From: AC-32 sp963717475
Lineage (GTDB): Bacteria > Actinomycetota > Thermoleophilia > Gaiellales > Gaiellaceae
Direction of reading: 5' to 3'
Length of the DNA stretch: 64,000 nucleotides
Assembly: GCA_963717475.1 (NCBI GenBank)
Contig: OY970337.1
Span: 186,001 to 250,000 of the forward strand
Shown here piece after piece: positions 60,100 through 64,000 of this stretch. The notes under the pieces were generated by a model. It was not told where the DNA came from, searched no databases, and was given only the letters and a program-made list of their open reading frames with translations. The position numbers and the translations under genes are program-made. How positions within the stretch are numbered: position 1 is the first letter of the stretch; each line of letters starts with the position of its first letter.

Positions 60100-61364
60100 C
60101 GCGTCTGGGTCGCGTCTCCGACGACTCGGTACTGGCGGAGCCAGAGGTCCCGGTACGTCACCGGGCCACGAGGGCCGGGCACGGCGTCGACGTTGATCCC
60201 CGTCTCGGGAACGCCGGTCAGCGCGAAGCCGTCGGTGAACCGGGTCGTCGCGTGCCAGAACGCCGCGGTGCCCCGGTAGCCGTCGAGGAAGCGGTTCGCC
60301 GCCTCCGCGTCCTCGGTGACGATGCCCGCCGCGAGGCCGGAGGTCTCCTCGTTCGCGATCCGCAGCGCGTCGTCCAGGTCGTCGACGACGTCGAGCGTGA
60401 CCGTGGCGACGCGCTCGGGATCGTTGGCCCACTCGTAGCCGAGCCGGTCGCGGTCGTGTGGCAGGACGCCGTCGCCGGCGGCCTCGATCGCGCGCGGGGT
60501 CCCGCGAACCTCGAGCTCGCGCTCGCGGAAGATCGCGAGGACGTCGGGCAGGAGCGCGACGGCTGCGCGATCGACGAGAGCCAGGTTGAGCCGGTTGCAG
60601 ACGCCGAGCCGGTCGAGGGTGGCCCTCGTCATCGCCAGCGCGCGGTCACGGTCGGCGTCTGCGTGGAGGTAGAGGACGCCTCCGCCCTCGGCGTGCGCGA
60701 GCGTGCGGACGCCGTGCTCGGCGGCGAGGCGTGCGAGCTCGGCGGTCGTGGGGCCACTTCCGCGCAGGATCACGAGCGGGATGCGCTCGGGCATGGTCAC
60801 GAGGACGCGGGCACCTTCGCGGTCGGGTGATCGGACGAGCCCCACGGCGCCGGGCGGAAGACCGGCCTGCTCCAGCGCGGGCCGCAGGACGTCGTCGACG
60901 AGGACGGTGACGGTTCGAAGCGCGGCGCCGCCCGTGCGGAGCACCGCCGTGTTGAGGCTCTTCAGCAGCTGGCCGGCGACGTCGAGCGCGACGTTCGGCC
61001 GTGCCTCGAAGTTCGCCCCGACCGTCCCGATCGGGATCCGCCGCTCGCTGACCTGGAGGCCGTTCGAAAGCGTCCAGGAGGAGATCTCGCGCTCGAGCGG
61101 CTCGATCGCCGCGACCGCCTCGACCTGCGCCGCGATCCCCTCGACCCGCGCCTCGTCCAGCCGGAGGCGGTCGAGCATCCCCTCGTCGAGCCGGCCGGTC
61201 GCGGCTTCTCCGTCCGCCTCGTTCGCCTCGAGGATCTCCGCGCGCCGCTCGCGGACGAGAGCAGCCGCAATCCCAAGCGCCTCGGCGACCGCTTCGTCAG
61301 TCAGGCTCGCCGCGGCGCGATTGGCCTCGCGTGCCTCTCGGTCGAGCTCCTCGCGCAGCGTCAC
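60096..61364 (-). CDS. proA: Gamma-glutamyl phosphate reductase
   Basis: 422 residues from GTG 61364, seven bases after TACATT, so probably leaderless. Aldehyde-dehydrogenase fold; catalytic Cys in RLGVCNRLNLALVD, with GTVGANFEARPNVALDVAG and GIVTEDAEAANRFLDGYRGTAAFWHATTRFTDGFALTG typical of ProA. It reduces glutamyl phosphate to the semialdehyde. Longer in-frame reading upstream belongs to the PASTA gene stalk and is not ProA. Order proA-proB is the reverse of the common proBA. Confidence 0.95.
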   Translation of the reverse strand: MTLREELDREAREANRAAASLTDEAVAEALGIAAALVRERRAEILEANEADGEAATGRLDEGMLDRLRLDEARVEGIAAQVEAVAAIEPLEREISSWTLSNGLQVSERRIPIGTVGANFEARPNVALDVAGQLLKSLNTAVLRTGGAALRTVTVLVDDVLRPALEQAGLPPGAVGLVRSPDREGARVLVTMPERIPLVILRGSGPTTAELARLAAEHGVRTLAHAEGGGVLYLHADADRDRALAMTRATLDRLGVCNRLNLALVDRAAVALLPDVLAIFRERELEVRGTPRAIEAAGDGVLPHDRDRLGYEWANDPERVATVTLDVVDDLDDALRIANEETSGLAAGIVTEDAEAANRFLDGYRGTAAFWHATTRFTDGFALTGVPETGINVDAVPGPRGPVTYRDLWLRQYRVVGDATQTR

Positions 61365-61390
61365 CGCGCCGAATGTAGCGCCGCGCGGCG

Positions 61391-63564
61391 TTACCGGCCG
61401 ACGATCAGCTTGACCCGGTAGCCGTTCGCGCGCCTCTTGCTCGACGCTTTCGGGGTCTGCTTGACCACCCGGCCGCGGTTGCGGGCGCTCGCGTGCTTCT
61501 TCGTGATCGCGCCGACGCGGCAATGCCGGCCCCGGATCCTCGCCTTGGCCTTGGCGAGCTTCAGGTGCAGCACGTTCGGCACCACGCACTTCGGCGGAGT
61601 GAACGGCGGCGGAGCAGGCGGAGGCGGAGGCGGAGGCGGAGGCGGCGGCGGAGGCGGCGGCGGAGGCGGTGGCGGGCGGTGGCGGAGGCGGTGGTGGAGG
61701 CGGAGGCGGAGGCGGAGGCGGCGGACCGCCGGCGCGGTTCGTCGAGAAGGCGATCTGCACACCGTCCGGCGACCAGGTCGGCGCATAGTCGTCGGCGGGG
61801 TCGTTGGTCAGGTTCGTCTGGGCGCTTCCGTTCGCGTTCATGACGTAGATCTCGCCGCCGCCCGCCGGCGTTCGGGTCGAAGAGGCTGTAGGCGATCTTC
61901 GCGCCGTCGGGTGACCAGCTCGGGGTCGCGTCGTCGGGTTCCGGGTCGTTGCTCACGTCCGTCGCCCCGCTGCCGTCCGGGTTCATCACGTAGATGTCCG
62001 ACAGGCCGTTGCCGCTGATCGGGAAGCGGGAGTAGGCGATCGCAGTCCCGTCCGGCTTCCACGAGGGCGCCCAGTCGAAATCGTCGGGATCGTTCGTGAG
62101 ATCGATCTGGTTCGCGCCGTTGGCGTCCATGACCCAGATGTCCGCGGGGATCCCGGAAATCGGGTCCCCGCGCGTGAAGGCGATGTGCGTCCCGTCCGGC
62201 GACCATGCCGGGTTCCTGTCGTTCCCGCTGGCATCGGTGGGGAGCTCGGTCTGGTTGGTGCCGTCCGCGTTCATGACCCAGATCGCCGTCACGTTCGTCG
62301 AGTTGTCGAACCGGGCGTAGGCGATCTTCGTGCCGTCCGGCGACCAGGCAGGGCCCCACTCGTCGCCGTTCGGGTCGTTGGACACGTCGACCTGCCCGCT
62401 CCCGTCGGGGTTCATGAGCCAGATGTCCCGAGACAGCCCGCTGATGGGAACGCGAGCGAAGGCGATTCGCGTCCCGAGCGGCGACCAGGCGGGATACGTG
62501 TCGTAGAAGGTCTGATCGTTCGAGAGGTCGGTCGGTTGGCTCCCGTCCGAGTGCATGTCCCAGATCTGGTACGGCGGCGGAGGCGGCGGCTCGACGTACT
62601 TGGCGAACGCGATATGCCCGCTCTCGGGGGACCACGTCGGCCAGACATCGTCGGCGGCAGGGTCGTTCGTCAGGTTCCTCTGATCGCTGCCGTCCGGGCT
62701 CATCGCGTAGATCTCGCCGTTGCTGTAGTCGTCGACCGAGCGGCGCGTGAACGCGATCGTGGTACCGGCGGGAGACCAGGCCGGCGCCGTGTCGTCGGCG
62801 GTGTCGCTGTTGGTCAGGTCGACGGGATTCGATCCGTCCGCGTTCATCGTGTACACGTCGTAGAAGCCCGCCGCCGTGAGCCGGCTGCAGGCAATCTCGG
62901 TGCCGTCAGGCGACCAGGTCGGCGCGAACTCGTCATCCTGGTTGTTCGAGACGTCCGTCTGGTTGGAGCCGTCGGCGTTCATGACGAAGATGTCGCTCTG
63001 GGTGGCGTCCAGAGTCCGGGCGAACGCGATCTTCGTGCCGTCCGGAGACCACGCGGGGTAGCCGTCGAAGGCTGGGTCCGTCGTCAGCTGGGTCTGATGC
63101 GTCCCGTCGGCATCCATCACCCAGATGTCGAAATCCGACGTGTCGGTGGCGCGTGCGAAGGCGATCTTCGTGCCGTCCGGCGACCAGGCCGGGTCGTAGT
63201 CCTGTGTCCCGTCGTTCGAGAGGTCCCGCTGATTCGAGCCGTCGGCTTGCATGACGAAGATCTCGGCGTCGTTTCGGTACTGCATGTAGGCGATCTGAGT
63301 CCCGTCCGGGGACCACGCGGGATACTGGTCGTCGAGGTTCTCGTTCGTCAGGTCGGTCTGGTTGGAGCCGTTCGCGTCCATGGCGTAGATGTCCGCACCG
63401 CTCGGGCCGGCCGGCCGCCGCGCGCCGGGAAGGCCCGGGCGATTCGGCGGTCCGTAGTGGAAGCGAGCCGCACTCGCGGAATGCAGCGTGCCCGCGCGGG
63501 CGGCGCCTCCCAGCGCGACAAGCGCGATGCCCATCGCGATAACCGGCCAGATCCTCTTGCTCAC
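61391..63564 (-). CDS. Secreted TolB-like PD40-repeat propeller with proline stalk and PASTA tail (two frame breaks)
   Basis: 723 residues after correction. Signal peptide (VIAMGIALVALGGAARA), then about 13 PD40 repeats (Y-x-MDANGSNQTDLTN, PAWSPDGTKIAFAR) spanning about 60-600, expected to form one or two TolB-type propellers. One extra base near 61862 and one near 61677 (inside the proline tract) break the frame; removing both gives exactly 724 codons. The stalk is plus positions 61608-61722 and the PASTA tail CVVPNVLHL has the second Cys in GRHCRVG. GTG start preceded by GGGGAGGGCACC, the family ribosome-binding site. Confidence 0.82.
61608..61722 (-). repeat. Poly-proline minisatellite with a one-base insertion
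   Basis: Minus-strand CCG/CCT/CCA tract. On the plus strand, ggtggcgggcggtggcgg near 61677 carries one extra g relative to the ggtggcggcggtggc pattern and breaks the frame between the PD40 repeats and the PASTA domain. Confidence 0.85.
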
Positions 63565-63655
63565 GGTGCCCTCCCCAGTGGAGGCGCGATCATCGCACCC
63601 TTCCGGCCCTTTTCCTAGGGCTCGGGGATCACCGAGCTACACTGTCGGCGACCGC

Positions 63656-63729
<74 letters not shown>

Positions 63730-63888
63730 CTGCTTTTCCCGCGTCGACCGCTTCGCTTTCCTCTCGCTCGGGCAGCTCGCCGGCTTCGCCGGCTCGCGCT
63801 GCGCTGCCGCACGGCCGCAGCTGGCCGCGCCCGCCATGTCGGTCGCGGCGGCGGAGAGTCTGCCGAGCCGACCGCTACGGTCTTGGGG

Positions 63889-64000
63889 ATGGACGAGGTG
63901 GAGGTGCGGCGCTCGCGCCGGGCGCGGCGGTGGCGGCTGGAGGTGCCCTGGGGTGAGCCGGTGCGGCTGACCGCGCCATGGTCGATGAGTCAGGTCGAGG
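63889..64000 (+). CDS. YgjP-like (DUF45) metallopeptidase, 5' fragment
   Basis: The first 37 residues only (the gene leaves the window): MDEVEVRRSRRARRWRLEV, then VPWGEPVRLTAPWSMSQVE. The start fits YgjP/DUF45 zinc-peptidase-like proteins, where a basic strand pair precedes the helix; the HExxH motif would lie outside the window, so this is provisional. ATG 63889 lies seven bases after TACGGT (63876-63881), another leaderless start. The 160 bases between tRNA-Ala and this gene hold no other feature. Confidence 0.6.
   Translation, partial: MDEVEVRRSRRARRWRLEVPWGEPVRLTAPWSMSQVE

Overview
The window is a GC-rich bacterial chromosome segment, and every protein that can be placed looks actinobacterial. 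The gene content (PspA with PspAA and PspAB partners, stand-alone LigD-type polymerase and ligase genes, CsbD and DUF892 stress proteins, many GTG/TTG starts, tRNAs without an encoded CCA) fits a soil lineage of the class Thermoleophilia (Gaiellales/Solirubrobacterales). That placement is inference; there is no rRNA or marker tree here.

Layout. 1-1.4 kb: serine hydrolase fragment, CsbD-like protein and three small genes. 1.4-4.3 kb (minus): a secreted Kelch/poly-proline/PASTA protein, then a cytosolic BNR-repeat protein translationally coupled to a ubiquitin-fold MoaD/ThiS-like protein. 4.4-8.5 kb: tRNA-Ser(GGA), LigD-type polymerase facing a LigD-type ligase, two small genes and fabF. 8.6-40.6 kb: the main attraction, a nearly uninterrupted plus-strand array of ten secreted proteins, broken only by cdd. 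40.6-48.4 kb (minus): HAD phosphatase, flavin reductase, secreted unknown, GAF/GGDEF/HD-GYP protein, UPF0104 membrane protein, small membrane protein, vanadium haloperoxidase. 48.5-53.2 kb: LuxR-type regulator, tRNA-Ser(UGA), small membrane protein, and an operon ending in serS. 53.2-59.0 kb: htpX-pspAB, pspA-pspAA, an MBL/glutaredoxin-like/methyltransferase operon and a secreted LVIVD-repeat protein. 59.0-64 kb: proA-proB, a twelfth poly-proline/PASTA protein with TolB-like repeats, tRNA-Ala(CGC) and the start of a YgjP-like metallopeptidase.

The twelve exported proteins (minus strand 1366-2856 and 61391-63564, plus ten in 8583-40605) share one plan: an N-terminal export signal, a swappable extracellular head (Kelch propeller, a 500-residue propeller-like head, an NIDO-like beta domain, a DVLYDQYD sandwich, a subtilase, DUF11 or PD40 repeats), usually a very long poly-proline stalk, and exactly one arginine-rich PASTA domain carrying two cysteines at the extreme C-terminus. 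Nine of the ten genes in the array have their own promoter with a 17-18 bp spacer and a GGGGAGGG ribosome-binding site. The picture is a modular surface-display system: PASTA as wall anchor, proline as rigid spacer, heads exposed. Function is inferred, not shown.

Several genes carry frame breaks, almost all single-base insertions. The densest patch (about 20 extra bases in 16825-17788) lies inside a gene that otherwise reads as a protein of about 2,227 residues. Consensus errors are the simplest explanation. No intergenic stretch exceeds 300 bases.
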